Of a stretch of DNA of 64,000 bases, positions 1-9,936 are shown one piece after another. Below the pieces are notes generated by a model. It saw only the letters and a program-made list of their open reading frames with translations, was not told where the DNA came from and searched no databases. The position numbers and the translations under genes are program-made. This stretch comes from Alphaproteobacteria bacterium (GTDB lineage: Bacteria; Pseudomonadota; Alphaproteobacteria; Paracaedibacterales; VGCI01), in contig VGCI01000003.1 in NCBI GenBank assembly GCA_016870095.1, positions 180,222 through 244,221 on the forward strand, in the 5' to 3' direction. Within the stretch, counting starts at the first letter, position 1. Each line of letters opens with the position of its first letter.

Positions 1-316
1 TAAGTTTATGGGGCTCATAGCGTAAAATATCACGATCTTTGCACGTTCCGGGCTCACTTTCATCTGCATTGACGATAAGATATGAAGGGCGACCGTCACT
101 GACTTTTGGCATAAAAGACCATTTTTTTCCCGTGGGAAATCCGGCGCCACCTCGGCCCCTTAGGCAGGATGTTAGAATTTCATTGATAATCCAATCCGGT
201 TCTTTAGACAAAAGACTTTTTATTGAATCCCAATCTCCCCGAGTCTTGGCTGCCTTTAAGAAGGGGGAGCTGGATCCAGATAAATTGGTGAAGATGCGAT
301 CTTGAGTAGTGAGCAT
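1..316 (-). CDS. nuoF: NADH-quinone oxidoreductase subunit F, N-terminal part (runs off window)
   Basis: NuoF carries the FMN and NADH sites of respiratory complex I at the cytoplasmic tip of the peripheral arm. The reverse strand from 316 opens with ATG and reads 105 residues without a stop to the window edge, including the glycine-rich [10 protein letters not shown] loop of the FMN/NADH site and the [13 protein letters not shown] motif, both family hallmarks. Its ATG shares one base with the nuoE stop (TAATG), so it is translationally coupled as the sixth gene of the nuo operon. The C-terminal part with the 4Fe-4S cysteines lies outside the window. Identification is secure; only the partial length is a limit. 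Confidence 0.95.
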   Translation of the reverse strand, partial: MLTTQDRIFTNLSGSSSPFLKAAKTRGDWDSIKSLLSKEPDWIINEILTSCLRGRGGAGFPTGKKWSFMPKVSDGRPSYLIVNADESEPGTCKDRDILRYEPHKL

Positions 317-921
317 TAACTCATTCCCTTTTTATGATCGAGTTGGTTTTTTTGAGCTTTTGATGAGGGTTTTGCGGGGGAGGAAATAGTTTTTCCTGTT
401 GCCAAGTTTTGTAAAATAACTTTCATAGATTCTGGGTTCAGGTTTTCCAAGTAATCATCATTAATCTGAACAACAGGTGCATTAATACAAGCGCCGATAC
501 ACTCAACTTCCATCAAGCTAAATTTACCATCAGTTGTAACTTCACCCGGCTTAATACCTAAGTGAGATTCGCAAACCGATTGAATGTCTGCTCCCCCCCT
601 TAGCCAACACGGGGTCGTGCGACAGAGTTGGATATGATGCTTGCCAACGGGTTTCAAGTTAAACATTGTGTAGAAAGTTGCAACCTCTAGGGCTCGAATA
701 AAAGGCATTTTTATCAAGAGAGCAACAGTTTCAATGGCGGATCGGGGAAGCCACCCCCCATTCTGTCTTTGAGCCAAATCTAACAGGGGCAAAATCGCAC
801 TGGCTTGTCGACCAACTGGGTATTTCTTGAGTATTTCTATGACAACATCTTGGTTCTCTGTGGAGAAGGTAAAATTCTCTTCCGTGGCTTCAGCTGAGGA
901 GATATGCTTGTTCCCTGTCAT
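316..921 (-). CDS. nuoE: NADH-quinone oxidoreductase subunit E (24 kDa, 2Fe-2S)
   Basis: NuoE is the thioredoxin-fold 2Fe-2S subunit beside NuoF in complex I. The 201-residue product has the expected four-cysteine ligand set: a pair in CRTTPC and a pair in CIGAC further on. The N-terminal helical region ([19 protein letters not shown]) is typical. After about residue 170 it carries a Ser/Lys/Gln-rich tail, a common alphaproteobacterial extension of no known function. It overlaps nuoD by 4 bases (ATGA) and nuoF by 1 base, so the genes are translated as a coupled set. Confidence 0.95.
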   Translation of the reverse strand: MTGNKHISSAEATEENFTFSTENQDVVIEILKKYPVGRQASAILPLLDLAQRQNGGWLPRSAIETVALLIKMPFIRALEVATFYTMFNLKPVGKHHIQLCRTTPCWLRGGADIQSVCESHLGIKPGEVTTDGKFSLMEVECIGACINAPVVQINDDYLENLNPESMKVILQNLATGKTISSPAKPSSKAQKNQLDHKKGMS

Positions 922-2081
922 CGGTCAATCTCTCCAAAAACGATATCTAAAGACCCAACAATAGCAACCACATCCGCTAGCATATGTCCTCTGGATAAAA
1001 AGTCTGTTGCCTGTAGAAAGGAATAAGAAGGCGCACGTATTTTGCAACGATAGGCACGATTTGTCCCCTGAGAGACAAGATAGACGCCAAATTCTCCCTT
1101 AGGGGCTTCCACGGCAGTATAAACTTCACCTGCGGGGACATGAATACCTTCTGTGTAATATTTAAAATGATTAATCATGGCTTCCATCGATCGTTTCATT
1201 TCTGCTCGAGGAGGGGGGGCTATGCGGGCATCATCCGTCATTATTGGACCTTGGGGCATATTATCAACACATTGATGAATTAATTTTACAGATTCTCGCA
1301 TCTCCGCAACGCGAACCAAATATCTGTCGTAACAATCACCATGCTTGCCAATAGGGATGTCGAAATCCAACTGATCATAAATTTCGTAAGGTTGAGATTT
1401 GCGCAAATCCCATGGTATGCCACTGGCACGAAGCATAGGGCCTGTAAATCCCCAATTTAATGCATCATCAGCTGTAATTTTCCCAATATCAACAGTGCGC
1501 ATTTTAAAGATACGATTTTCTGTTAGAAGAGTTTCTATATCATCAATGACTTTTGGAAACCGTAAAGCGAAGGCCTCAATTTCTTCAATAAGACCTTCAG
1601 GCAAGTCTTGGTGAACACCACCGGGACGGACGTAGGCGGCGTGAAGGCGAGCACCACAAACGCGTTCGTAAAATTCCATGATGATTTCGCGTTCTTCAAA
1701 TGCCCATAAAAATGGCGTGATAGCCCCCACGTCCATGGCAAATGTGGCAATATTCAATAAATGGTTGGATATGCGGGTGAGTTCAGAGTAAAGAACCCGA
1801 ATATATTGAGCTCTAACAGGAGCTGTTACGCCCAGAAGTTTTTCAATAGCAAGAACAAAAGCATGTTCTTGATTCATAGGAGACACATAATCGAGCCGAT
1901 CAAAATAAGGAATCGCTTGCAGATAAGTTTTCTGCTCAATGAGTTTTTCTGTTCCTCTGTGGAGGAAACCGATATGAGGATCAGCGCGTTCTACCACTTC
2001 CCCATCAAGCTCAAGAACAAGGCGTAAAACGCCATGTGCAGCAGGATGTTGGGGCCCAAAGTTTAGGGTATGCTTTGTCAT
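918..2081 (-). CDS. nuoD: NADH-quinone oxidoreductase subunit D (49 kDa)
   Basis: NuoD forms the quinone-binding cavity of complex I together with NuoB. The 387-residue product opens with the canonical [22 protein letters not shown] and keeps [12 protein letters not shown], the hydrogenase-like HEX/RxxR-derived regions, and ends in FGEIDR as expected for the family. It is a free NuoD, not a NuoCD fusion. Start ATG at 2081 overlaps the nuoC stop by 4 bases. Length and start agree with alphaproteobacterial homologues. Confidence 0.97.
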   Translation of the reverse strand: MTKHTLNFGPQHPAAHGVLRLVLELDGEVVERADPHIGFLHRGTEKLIEQKTYLQAIPYFDRLDYVSPMNQEHAFVLAIEKLLGVTAPVRAQYIRVLYSELTRISNHLLNIATFAMDVGAITPFLWAFEEREIIMEFYERVCGARLHAAYVRPGGVHQDLPEGLIEEIEAFALRFPKVIDDIETLLTENRIFKMRTVDIGKITADDALNWGFTGPMLRASGIPWDLRKSQPYEIYDQLDFDIPIGKHGDCYDRYLVRVAEMRESVKLIHQCVDNMPQGPIMTDDARIAPPPRAEMKRSMEAMINHFKYYTEGIHVPAGEVYTAVEAPKGEFGVYLVSQGTNRAYRCKIRAPSYSFLQATDFLSRGHMLADVVAIVGSLDIVFGEIDR

Positions 2082-2755
2082 TTTCTGACCTGTGGGTCTG
2101 AGAGGAGGGAAGGGTTTGTATTTGATTCTTGCGTTTTGGTCTTCGTATCTAACATGCCTTCCCAGGGACTTAAGAAATCAAAAGTGCGGTAATCCTGGGA
2201 CAAAGAAACGGGATTATAAACAACGCGCTTTTCAGTTTCGTCGTAACGTACTTCATAGAAGCCTGTTAATGGAAAATCTTTGCGTAAAGGGTGACCCTCA
2301 AAGTTATAATCTGTTAAGAGTCGGCGTAAATCTGGGTGATCTGCAAACGGGATACCCATCATATCCCAAACTTCTCGTTCATACCAGTTTGCACAAGCAT
2401 AAATACCTGTTACGGAAGAAAGCGGCGTTATGCCATCTGTTGCAACTTTGATACGAATTCGTTGGTTTTTTTCCACACTTAACAAGTGATAAACAACATC
2501 AAATCTTTGAAGTCGCTCAGGGTAATCTATAGAGCAAATATCAATGAGTTGCTTGAACAAACATTTACTATTGTCTTTTAAGATGGTCAAAACCCGGGTG
2601 ATTGATCCTGCATAAACGGTCAAAGTTAACTCTTCCAAAGCATAATCTATGTGAATAAGATCCGGTCCTAGGTGGTCCTCAATTATTGCCGCCAAATTCT
2701 TTAGAGATTCCGTTTTTTTATTATCTATCATGAAGGCTACCTTCTCAATCTTCAC
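2078..2755 (-). CDS. nuoC: NADH-quinone oxidoreductase subunit C (30 kDa)
   Basis: NuoC is a peripheral-arm subunit of complex I that packs against NuoD. Of the 225 residues, the C-terminal half holds the family signature: [38 protein letters not shown], followed by VRYDE and [17 protein letters not shown]. The first ATG (2755) gives MKIEKVAFM; a second ATG eight codons in is equally possible because neither has a strong ribosome site. It overlaps nuoD by 4 bases and follows nuoB after 15 bases. Confidence 0.95.
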   Translation of the reverse strand: MKIEKVAFMIDNKKTESLKNLAAIIEDHLGPDLIHIDYALEELTLTVYAGSITRVLTILKDNSKCLFKQLIDICSIDYPERLQRFDVVYHLLSVEKNQRIRIKVATDGITPLSSVTGIYACANWYEREVWDMMGIPFADHPDLRRLLTDYNFEGHPLRKDFPLTGFYEVRYDETEKRVVYNPVSLSQDYRTFDFLSPWEGMLDTKTKTQESNTNPSLLSDPQVRK

Positions 2756-2770
2756 TTGCTAGTTTAGTCT

Positions 2771-3334
2771 TTAGCGCGCTATTTGTGAACCACGTTTGAT
2801 TTTTTCTTGCAGTAACATAATTCCGTACAATAAGGCCTCAGCTGTTGGAGGACATCCCGGGACATAAACATCAACCGGAACAATGCGGTCACATCCGCGC
2901 ACGACTGAGTAAGAATAATGATAATATCCCCCACCATTTGCACAGCTCCCCATAGAAATGACCCAGCGGGGCTCTGCCATTTGATCATAAACTTTGCGCA
3001 AGGCAGGGGCCATTTTATTCGTCAGCGTGCCGGCGACAATCATAACATCTGATTGACGAGGACTGGGGCGCATGATAATGCCAAACTGATCCAAATCATA
3101 GCGACTAGCAGCTGTATGCATCATTTCGATGGCGCAACACGCCAAACCAAATGTCATAGGCCATAAGGAACCGCTTTGGGCCCATGCTGCCAAATTATCG
3201 AGTTTTGTAATGATATATCCTTTATCATTAAGTGTCTGGGATATTGCGCTAAACAATTGTTTTTCATCTCTTAGTTCTGGAGGTAATTTATTTTGTAAAT
3301 CACCAGATTTTGGGATTGTTAACTCTACTCCCAT
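2771..3334 (-). CDS. nuoB: NADH-quinone oxidoreductase subunit B (20 kDa, cluster N2)
   Basis: NuoB holds the terminal 4Fe-4S cluster N2 that hands electrons to quinone. The cysteines are visible in [20 protein letters not shown] and [14 protein letters not shown]. The reading frame opens at 3355, but the ATG at 3334 is preferred: AAGGGG lies about 8 bases upstream of it, and the resulting start [11 protein letters not shown] is more usual. This start overlaps the nuoA stop by about 10 bases. The product is 187 residues, normal for the family, on the cytoplasmic face next to the membrane arm. Confidence 0.95.
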   Translation of the reverse strand: MGVELTIPKSGDLQNKLPPELRDEKQLFSAISQTLNDKGYIITKLDNLAAWAQSGSLWPMTFGLACCAIEMMHTAASRYDLDQFGIIMRPSPRQSDVMIVAGTLTNKMAPALRKVYDQMAEPRWVISMGSCANGGGYYHYSYSVVRGCDRIVPVDVYVPGCPPTAEALLYGIMLLQEKIKRGSQIAR

Positions 3335-3726
3335 TCCAATGCCCCTTTTTTCCATTCATAAATGAACCCAATTGTTAAAATACTCAAAAAACTAATCATT
3401 GAGCAAAAGCCAAACAGGCCAATTTTACTTAAAGTTATGGCCCAGGGAAAAAGAAAAGCAATTTCTAGATCAAAAATAATGAATAATATGGCAATAAGAT
3501 AAAATCGAACATCAAATCGGTGGCGCGTGTCTTCAAAAGCATTAAATCCACATTCATAAGGAGAAATTTTTTCCGGATCCGGGTTTCGGGTGGAGCGGAG
3601 ATGATTGAGAACAAGCAATGCAATTGAAAGACCTATAGCCAGAATAAAAAAAATCATTATAGGTAAGTAATTATTAAGGTATGGTGCCACACTGGGTATT
3701 AAATGGGGTGAGGGGAGCTCAGGCAT
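3325..3726 (-). CDS. nuoA: NADH-quinone oxidoreductase subunit A
   Basis: NuoA is a small membrane-arm subunit with three transmembrane helices. The 133-residue product shows three hydrophobic stretches (about residues 20-40, 75-95 and 100-120) and the family motifs [42 protein letters not shown] in the middle, given here only as a descriptor: PYECG, FDVRFYL and FDLE are the diagnostic parts. It is the first nuo gene, read away from bamD across a 165-base divergent gap that should hold the nuo promoter. Confidence 0.95.
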   Translation of the reverse strand: MPELPSPHLIPSVAPYLNNYLPIMIFFILAIGLSIALLVLNHLRSTRNPDPEKISPYECGFNAFEDTRHRFDVRFYLIAILFIIFDLEIAFLFPWAITLSKIGLFGFCSMISFLSILTIGFIYEWKKGALEWE

Positions 3727-3898
3727 TTTTCTTTCTCATTACGGCTAAGTTATATCTTAAATGAAACTTTAGCACGAGATGATTTTTCATGCACTAGACG
3801 AAATGTCAGATGCAAAATAAAATCAAGGTATCTGTTCACCACCAGGTTATGCTATGGTGAGGGCAGATTTTTTTTAAACTCATTATGAGGGATTGATA

Positions 3899-4801
3899 AT
3901 GGACAAGAAGACGATAACTAAAGGTATTGCTTTGGGGCTTTTCATGGGACTTGTGCAGACAGGATGTTCTGATAGTGAAACTCTGTTTGAGGAACTTCCG
4001 GTAGAATCCCTCTATAATCAAGGTATGGATAATCTGGAAAAGGGAAGTTTTATCCGCTCTGCTAAAGCCTTCGTTGAAGTTGAACGTCAACATCCTTATT
4101 CAGCCTTAGCCCCAAAAGCATTATTAATGGCTGCCTATGCTTATTATCAGGGAAAGAAATATGAAGATGCTTTGGAAAACTATAATGTTTTCATACAGCT
4201 TCACCCAGGTCATGAGCATATAGCTTATGCTTATTATATGGTTGGTATTTGCTATTATGAGCAAGTCCCCATGATTGAACGAGATCAAAAAACCACTGAA
4301 GAATCCTTGCGGGCTTTTGAAGAAGTTATCCGGCGATTCCCCGCCACTCCTTATGGCAAAGATGCCAAATTAAAGGTTGATTTAATTCGTGACCATCTTG
4401 CAGGTAAAGAAATGGACGTTGGGCGCTATTACTTAGGCAAACAAGCTTATTTGGCTGCTTTAAACCGCTTTAAAAATGTTGTGGAGGGTTTCCAAACCAC
4501 ATCTCATGCTCCAGAGGCTCTCCACCGTATGGTGGAATGTTATTTGGCTTTAGGTATTTTGGAACAAGCCCTAAAAACTGCTGCTGTTTTGGGATATAAC
4601 TATCCCGGAAGCAGTTGGTATGGAGATACTTATCAATTGATTGGCACGAATATGCCGGATGCATTAAAGGAAGCCCCTAAGCCGGGGAATGGGCCTAAGG
4701 GTGTTGAAAAACCACTAGAAATTGTGGGAGAGTCATCACCTTTAACAAAAGCACCAGTTTCTGGTGGAAATATTAAAACCCGTCAAAAAACAAAGGAATA
4801 A
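3899..4801 (+). CDS. bamD: Outer membrane protein assembly factor BamD (lipoprotein)
   Basis: BamD is the essential TPR lipoprotein of the BAM complex that inserts beta-barrel proteins into the outer membrane. The N terminus is a lipoprotein signal ending in lipobox VQTGC (about residue 23), followed by ELPVESLYNQGMDNLEKG and successive TPR-type helices with YEDALENYNVFIQLHPGHEHIAYAYYM. The ATG at 3899 is chosen over a TTG at 3893 because GAGGG sits 7 bases upstream. The last ~45 residues are a Pro/Lys/Gly-rich tail beyond the usual domain. recN follows after 12 bases, as in many alphaproteobacteria. Confidence 0.93.
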   Translation: MDKKTITKGIALGLFMGLVQTGCSDSETLFEELPVESLYNQGMDNLEKGSFIRSAKAFVEVERQHPYSALAPKALLMAAYAYYQGKKYEDALENYNVFIQLHPGHEHIAYAYYMVGICYYEQVPMIERDQKTTEESLRAFEEVIRRFPATPYGKDAKLKVDLIRDHLAGKEMDVGRYYLGKQAYLAALNRFKNVVEGFQTTSHAPEALHRMVECYLALGILEQALKTAAVLGYNYPGSSWYGDTYQLIGTNMPDALKEAPKPGNGPKGVEKPLEIVGESSPLTKAPVSGGNIKTRQKTKE

Positions 4802-4813
4802 TTAGGCTTTCGA

Positions 4814-6511
4814 ATGCTCTTAAGTCTTTCAATCAAAGATCTTGTCTTGATTGACACACTACATTTAAGTGTGGATGAAGGCTTGAGCGTTTTAACCGGA
4901 GAAACTGGGGCTGGAAAATCCATCCTTCTGGATGCTTTGGGGCTAGCATTAGGGATGAGGGGGGACGTATCCCTCATCCGCTTAAATACAGATCAAGCTA
5001 TTGTTTCTGCAGAATTTTATATCAAAGACAATCCTATTATCGCGAAGCTTTTGATAGATAATGGTCTTACCGATGAAAGCTCGCAACCCCTTTCAACTCT
5101 TGTTTTTCGTCGAATCTTAAGTCGATCAAGCTCGGCAGAGGGGAATCCTTCGGGCCGAAGTCGAGCTTTTATCAATGACCAAATAGTTAGTGTGGGGTTG
5201 TTACGCGTTTTGGGTGACGCTCTTTTAGAAATACATGGTCAATTTGATCGCCTTCTGGATCCAACATCCTACCGTAATTTGTTGGACGAGTTTGCAAAAG
5301 CACAAAATTTACGCACAACAGTCTCTCATAATTTTATAACGTGGCAAAATGCAAATCAACAATGGCAAGAAGCTGAATCAAATGTTACTTTTTTGCGTCA
5401 AAATGAAGATTTTCTAAAGCTACAGCTAGAAGAATTAAAAAAATTAAATGCCGTACCTGGTGAAGAAGAAATGTTGCTGAAAGAACGGGCAGATTTGGCT
5501 CACGTTGGGAAATTAAGCGAAGCCATTCGTGAGGCAACCACCCACTTGCAAACTCCCTCTATGGAATCCTCACTTTATGCAGCAACCAAGTCCCTCCAAA
5601 AGGTTCAGGGTCAAGGAGATGGAAAAATTGATGCGGCCATCCAGGCGTTGGAAAAAGCTTCAGGGGAAGTGATTGAAGCCAATGCCCAAATACAAGATAT
5701 TGCTGATCAATTGGCAAACCATCCCCGTCGACTCCTAGAAATTGATGAACGACTTTATGCACTTAGGGCTGCTGCCCGTAAGTATGGTGTTATGGGGGAT
5801 GCTTTAAGTGAATTACTACAAAAGCGAACGGATGAGTTGGCGTCCCTTGAGCAAGCAACGGATCTACTAGCCAGTTATGCAAAAGCCGCTTCACAGGCTC
5901 GAGTAACCTATTATGCGTCTGCCCAAGACTTGCATCAGTGCCGTATAGAAGCAGCCTTGGTTCTTGAGGAAGCCGTTATGAATGAATTGCCGGCTTTAAT
6001 GCTTCCTCAAAGTCAATTTAAGGTCCAGGTGCATGAATTGCCTGAAACCCACTGGGGTGATTTTGGTTTCGACCGCATTGATTTTATGGTGGCAATGAAT
6101 AAAGGACAAGATTTTTGCAGTGTGAGTAAATCTGCGTCCGGTGGCGAATTGGCCCGTTTGATGTTGGCTTTAAAAGTGGTGTTGGCCAGTCGATCTTCAA
6201 TTCCCACAATCATTTTTGATGAAATTGATACAGGAGTTGGTGGCGCTGTTGCGGCAGCAATTGGAGAACGGTTGTCAAATTTAGCGAATCATGTCCAAGT
6301 CTTAAGTATAACGCACTCCCCTCAGCTTGCAGCCTATGCAAAAACTCACTTTTTAGTCTTTAAAGAGGATCAAGGAACTTTTATGCGCACTTCTGTTCGT
6401 CGTTTAAGTCCTGAAGAGCGGCAGGATGAGCTAGCTCGGATGTTATCAGGTGCCGAAATTACTGTTGAGGCTCAAGCGGCAGCGTCACGATTGTTACAAG
6501 GGCTTGGATAA
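4814..6511 (+). CDS. recN: DNA repair protein RecN
   Basis: RecN is an SMC-like ATPase that acts in double-strand break repair. The 565-residue product has the Walker A GETGAGKS at residues 29-36, the EIHGQFDRLLDP segment, long coiled-coil arms in the middle, the ABC signature SASGGELARLMLALKVVL and Walker B TIIFDEIDTGVGG near the C terminus, then the ITHSPQLAAYA switch region. Length and motif order match full RecN. It is likely cotranscribed with bamD. The other repair genes mutM and a photolyase in this window are broken, but recN looks intact. Confidence 0.95.
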   Translation: MLLSLSIKDLVLIDTLHLSVDEGLSVLTGETGAGKSILLDALGLALGMRGDVSLIRLNTDQAIVSAEFYIKDNPIIAKLLIDNGLTDESSQPLSTLVFRRILSRSSSAEGNPSGRSRAFINDQIVSVGLLRVLGDALLEIHGQFDRLLDPTSYRNLLDEFAKAQNLRTTVSHNFITWQNANQQWQEAESNVTFLRQNEDFLKLQLEELKKLNAVPGEEEMLLKERADLAHVGKLSEAIREATTHLQTPSMESSLYAATKSLQKVQGQGDGKIDAAIQALEKASGEVIEANAQIQDIADQLANHPRRLLEIDERLYALRAAARKYGVMGDALSELLQKRTDELASLEQATDLLASYAKAASQARVTYYASAQDLHQCRIEAALVLEEAVMNELPALMLPQSQFKVQVHELPETHWGDFGFDRIDFMVAMNKGQDFCSVSKSASGGELARLMLALKVVLASRSSIPTIIFDEIDTGVGGAVAAAIGERLSNLANHVQVLSITHSPQLAAYAKTHFLVFKEDQGTFMRTSVRRLSPEERQDELARMLSGAEITVEAQAAASRLLQGLG

Positions 6512-6605
6512 ATCAGAAAACATATAAGTGATGCAAATAAGCTACTCATTCATCTTTTGCACAAAAATCTCTCATTCCTTTGTAAGTTCTTTGTTTCAAA
6601 AGTCT

Positions 6606-7196
6606 TTACGGATTAAAAGATCTGTTCAGTACAATTATGTTTCTATCAAATTGCTTGAATTCCTTAGGCTTGGAAGCTAGAATTTTGTCACATTGATCTT
6701 GGAAACCCTTTGGGTCCAACATTCTCTTTAATTTGCTTTTGCCTGGTTGTCCCGATGCGTCATTGGATATAGCTGTTTTGTCCAATAAAGTGCCAACATA
6801 TTCAAGAGCTTTCTCACCTCTTGCCAACTCTTCTTGAGATTGGTTAGCTCCCGCTGGATCGTTTTTATCTAAGTTAAAATTTCCAAGAAATTTGCAATGA
6901 AAATTCGGTGTCGCTACCGCTGAACACTCTAACAGGCACCTCACTGCTCTTCCTACAATTTTTGTTTGGCGAGCACCATCTTGGCCTACTTTTGGTAAAA
7001 TGGTTGTGTTTGTAAAATCTGCCGATGGATCTTTTAAGAAACGGTTTTTTAGAAATTTACTGTAGACAACGGCCCCGTGTGTGCCCAAATGCTCTGTACA
7101 AGAATCCTTACAGTTTATCTTTGTATGGGCTAAAGTTGTCTTAATTGTGGTTATTACGAGGATTGATAGTATAATTTCTCTCAATGTAAATTTCAT
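6606..7196 (-). CDS. Secreted hypothetical protein, cysteine-containing
   Basis: I do not recognise this 196-residue protein. The first 23 residues are a convincing Sec signal peptide (MKFTLREIILSILVITTIKTTLAH). The mature part has eight or so cysteines grouped as CKDSC near the start, CLLEC in the middle and single residues later, which suggests disulfides in the periplasm or outside the cell. It stands alone on the minus strand between recN and rpsU. No catalytic motif is visible. It belongs with the other secreted unknowns of this window in style, but I see no sequence similarity to them. Confidence 0.6.
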   Translation of the reverse strand: MKFTLREIILSILVITTIKTTLAHTKINCKDSCTEHLGTHGAVVYSKFLKNRFLKDPSADFTNTTILPKVGQDGARQTKIVGRAVRCLLECSAVATPNFHCKFLGNFNLDKNDPAGANQSQEELARGEKALEYVGTLLDKTAISNDASGQPGKSKLKRMLDPKGFQDQCDKILASKPKEFKQFDRNIIVLNRSFNP

Positions 7197-7417
7197 CTTA
7201 AAAGCTTCTCAATGGATTTTCGCACATAATTTAGTAATAAGGGTTTTTTATAAACATATCGTTAATAAGTATCTATTTTCTCAATGATTTTATTTGTTTT
7301 AGGGGAAATTTAAGTGTTTATATTCCCACAGATATGATTGTGTTTGAAAAATAATCATGCTATAAGCTTGATTTATGGTTTTATAAACCAAATTTTATGG
7401 AAAGGAGTTGATGATTC

Positions 7418-7621
7418 GTGAAAGTTGATGTTCGTGATAATAATATTGACCAAGCTTTGCGTGTTCTAAAGAAAAAAATGCAACGTGAAGGTATTTATCG
7501 GGAAATGAAATTGCGCCGTCACTTTGAAAAGCCTTCTATTCGTCGTGCGCGAGAGAAAGCTGAAGCGGTCCGCCGTTTCCGGAAGTTGATGCGTAAGCGT
7601 TTGGAGCGGGAAGGGTATTAA
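7418..7621 (+). CDS. rpsU: 30S ribosomal protein bS21
   Basis: bS21 is a small basic protein of the 30S platform involved in initiation. The 67-residue product [20 protein letters not shown]... with [29 protein letters not shown] is a clear match to the alphaproteobacterial form. It starts at GTG 7418 with AAAGGAG about 12 bases upstream. A strong hairpin terminator follows directly, so it is likely monocistronic. Confidence 0.95.
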   Translation: MKVDVRDNNIDQALRVLKKKMQREGIYREMKLRRHFEKPSIRRAREKAEAVRRFRKLMRKRLEREGY

Positions 7622-7655
7622 TTTTTAGGCCCTTTTTTCACGAAAATAAACAATA

Positions 7656-7688
7656 AGAAAAAAGGGGGCTTGTTGTCCCCTTTTTTTG
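7656..7688 (+). terminator. Rho-independent terminator after rpsU
   Basis: AAAAAAGGGG and CCCCTTTTTT form a stem around a 9-base loop, followed by a run of T. It lies 35 bases after the rpsU stop and before rsfS. Confidence 0.85.
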
Positions 7689-7751
7689 TAGAGAATAATC
7701 TTTATTTAAGCCCCTAGGGGTACATAAAAAATTTCAAAAATCTGGGCTCTG

Positions 7752-8159
7752 TTGTGCGAAAGAAGTCAACAAGTAGCTGAGGGAGAATTAGTCATTACCA
7801 GAAAGAAAAAATCATCACCCCTTTCATCGCGAGATCTCTGCACTTTAATCGAAAAGATTTTAAGTGATAAGAAGGCAGAAGATATTGTGTCATTAGACTT
7901 AATCGGGAAGACATCCATTACCGATTACATGATTATTGCGACCGGTCAATCCGCCCGCCAAGTTGGCGCCATGGCTGAAGCTGTTCAAATAGAGCTAAAA
8001 GCCCATGGCATCAAGACAGTTATCGAAGGAATTCCTCAATGCGATTGGGTTTTGGTCGATGCTTTTGATGTCATTGTGCATCTTTTCCGTCCCGAAGTTC
8101 GAAAGTTCTACAACTTGGAAAAAATGTGGGGCGTCGAAATCCCCGAAACGATCTCTTGA
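7752..8159 (+). CDS. rsfS: Ribosomal silencing factor RsfS
   Basis: RsfS (Iojap family) binds uL14 and blocks joining of ribosomal subunits in starved cells. The core from about residue 25 shows LCTLIEKILSDKKAEDI, DYMIIATGQSARQVGAMAE, and the C-terminal CDWVLVDAFDVIVHLFRPEVRKFYNLEKMW, all diagnostic. The start is uncertain: the frame opens with TTG at 7752, without a good ribosome site, whereas GAGGGAG at 7779 precedes only an ATT codon near 7794. Either way the conserved domain is complete. rlmH follows after 14 bases, a very common pairing. Confidence 0.92.
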   Translation: MCERSQQVAEGELVITRKKKSSPLSSRDLCTLIEKILSDKKAEDIVSLDLIGKTSITDYMIIATGQSARQVGAMAEAVQIELKAHGIKTVIEGIPQCDWVLVDAFDVIVHLFRPEVRKFYNLEKMWGVEIPETIS

Positions 8160-8173
8160 TTCCCCATTAAGTT

Positions 8174-8632
8174 ATGAAATTTATTCTTCTTTGTGTTGGA
8201 AACTTAAAAAATGGTCCTGAAAAAGCTATTTTAGATCAATATCGCCCGCGTCTCTCTTGGTCTTTTGAGATGCAGGAAGTTGTTTGTCGCAAATTGGGAA
8301 CACCGGAACAAATTAAGACTTGGGAAGGAGATCTTCTTCTTCAAGCCATTGACTCTAATAGCGTTGTTATTGGATTGGATGAGCGAGGAAGGTCAGTTTC
8401 CAGCGTAGAATTTGCCCAAAACATTCAATCTTATCGCAATGAGGGCGTTAAAGCCCTCACTTTTGTGATTGGGGGTGCAGATGGTTTAAGTGATGCGGTG
8501 AAGTCGCGGTGTCACCGACTTATTTCATTGGGTTGCATGACCTGGCCCCATCTGCTCGTGCGGGGAATGCTGGTCGAACAAATTTATCGTGCACAGCAAA
8601 TTCTTATTGGTCATCCCTATCATCGCGCATGA
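8174..8632 (+). CDS. rlmH: 23S rRNA pseudouridine-1915 N3-methyltransferase RlmH
   Basis: RlmH is a SPOUT-fold enzyme that methylates pseudouridine 1915 in helix 69 of 23S rRNA. The 152-residue product carries the trefoil-knot SAM site: VIGLDERG (about 66-72), FVIGGADGL (98-105) and a C terminus LGCMTWPHLLVRGMLVEQIYRAQQI, ending in HPYHRA as usual. It is the second gene of the rsfS-rlmH pair. Its 3' end overlaps the convergent rsmD by 29 bases. Confidence 0.96.
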   Translation: MKFILLCVGNLKNGPEKAILDQYRPRLSWSFEMQEVVCRKLGTPEQIKTWEGDLLLQAIDSNSVVIGLDERGRSVSSVEFAQNIQSYRNEGVKALTFVIGGADGLSDAVKSRCHRLISLGCMTWPHLLVRGMLVEQIYRAQQILIGHPYHRA

Positions 8633-9173
8633 TGCGACAAAATGAAACGAGCGCAGCTCCATAACGCCGCTGATCTATAAGCTGGATAGAGGGGGGTAAT
8701 TTTAGGGCCCTTTTATAACTCGTTTCCAAAATAATAAGTGTTTGATCACTTATCCATCCTTGGTATTGAAGAGCCAAGATACAGACATCCTCACAATGCT
8801 GATCATAGGGAGGGTCTAAGAATACCAGGTGCATAGGTTGGCGCGCTTTGGGGGGGGTGGTTGCATCTCCAACAATAAGAGTGCAGCAAGACTCACTGTT
8901 AAAGTTTGCAATATTTGCCTTTATGGTTTGTGCGGTCTGCGGACTATTTTCTATAAATGTGACGTGTTTGGCCCCACGTGATAAAGCCTCAAGGCCTAAT
9001 GCGCCACTCCCTGCAAATGCGTCCAACACCAAAGCATCCTGGAAAAACAAATTTTTGATACTTTGAATAATATTAAATACGGATTCGCGAGCCCGATCCG
9101 ATGTGGGACGTGTTAAATTTGTTGGGGGTGAAATCAGTTTTCGGCTTTTAAATTTTCCAGAAATAATTCGCAT
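8604..9173 (-). CDS. rsmD: 16S rRNA guanine-966 N2-methyltransferase RsmD
   Basis: RsmD methylates G966 of 16S rRNA. The 189-residue product begins MRIISGKFKSRKL with RPTSDRARESVFNII, has the SAM-binding DAFAGSGALGLEALSRGA (51-68) and the catalytic DPPY at 120-123. Length is normal. It is convergent with rlmH, overlapping its end by 29 bases, an arrangement that suggests gene compaction here. Confidence 0.95.
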   Translation of the reverse strand: MRIISGKFKSRKLISPPTNLTRPTSDRARESVFNIIQSIKNLFFQDALVLDAFAGSGALGLEALSRGAKHVTFIENSPQTAQTIKANIANFNSESCCTLIVGDATTPPKARQPMHLVFLDPPYDQHCEDVCILALQYQGWISDQTLIILETSYKRALKLPPSIQLIDQRRYGAALVSFCRIMRDDRDDQ

Positions 9174-9296
9174 AGACTATTGTTCGTTAATTGACAAATG
9201 AGTGCGTCTTCTTGTACCACAGCTTTAGTGATCTTGTGAATCAATGATTTTTCAGGTTAAGATATAATTAAGATCCCTTATAGAAGTTATACTGCG

Positions 9297-9800
9297 ATGA
9301 AAAAATTGATTCTTATGCGTCATGCTGATTCCCAACCTGAGCAATTCAGCCTCACCGATCGGGAACGCCCTTTATCTGGTGAAGGGTTAGAAGAACTTGA
9401 GATGGTTCGCAAAAAATTACAAGGGGAACTTCAAGGCCTTAAACTTGTCTTGTGTTCTAATGTCAAAAGAACCCGTCAAACCTTGGAAGGAATAAAAGCA
9501 ATCTTGCCTTCGTCGTGCGAGTTTGCCTTTGATGATGCTTTATACCACGCACCCGCTGCCAATTTGATTAACCGTCTTCAATCTCTGGAGGAATCTTCTG
9601 ATTTCGTCATGATTATTGCGCATAATCCGGGAGTGAGCGATTTTTTTAACCTTGTTGTTAATTCCACCCAAAGACAAACCAGCATGCCGCAAGTTCTCCC
9701 CACTTCAGGAGTAGCTATTTTTGGGGGAAATTTTAAAAAATGGAAAGAAGCAGCGCCGGCGCTATTTACTTTGCAATCCTATTTGATGCCCGGTCGATAA
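9297..9800 (+). CDS. SixA-like histidine phosphatase
   Basis: This 167-residue protein belongs to the histidine phosphatase (phosphoglycerate mutase-like) superfamily. The phospho-accepting histidine lies in LMRHA (residues 6-10), and HNPGV near residue 109 supplies the second catalytic histidine. Length and the opening MKKLILMRHADSQPEQ fit the SixA subgroup, which dephosphorylates Hpt domains of phosphorelays. Whether the target here is an Hpt domain such as the one in the hybrid kinase at 49.3-51.3 kb is speculation. Cytoplasmic, apparently monocistronic. Confidence 0.82.
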   Translation: MKKLILMRHADSQPEQFSLTDRERPLSGEGLEELEMVRKKLQGELQGLKLVLCSNVKRTRQTLEGIKAILPSSCEFAFDDALYHAPAANLINRLQSLEESSDFVMIIAHNPGVSDFFNLVVNSTQRQTSMPQVLPTSGVAIFGGNFKKWKEAAPALFTLQSYLMPGR

Positions 9801-9936
9801 AGGGATAAGCTGTATTCTCTATAGGGAAGTATGTCAATATCCTTGACATTATTAAAGATATGTTCTACTAAAATCAAAGAAAAAAAGAATAATAAAAATA
9901 TTTGTATCTTTAATATAAACGATGCGGGTTAAAATC

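Noticed and set aside
39..305. Plus-strand frame at the window start
   Set aside because: It is antisense to the certain nuoF start.
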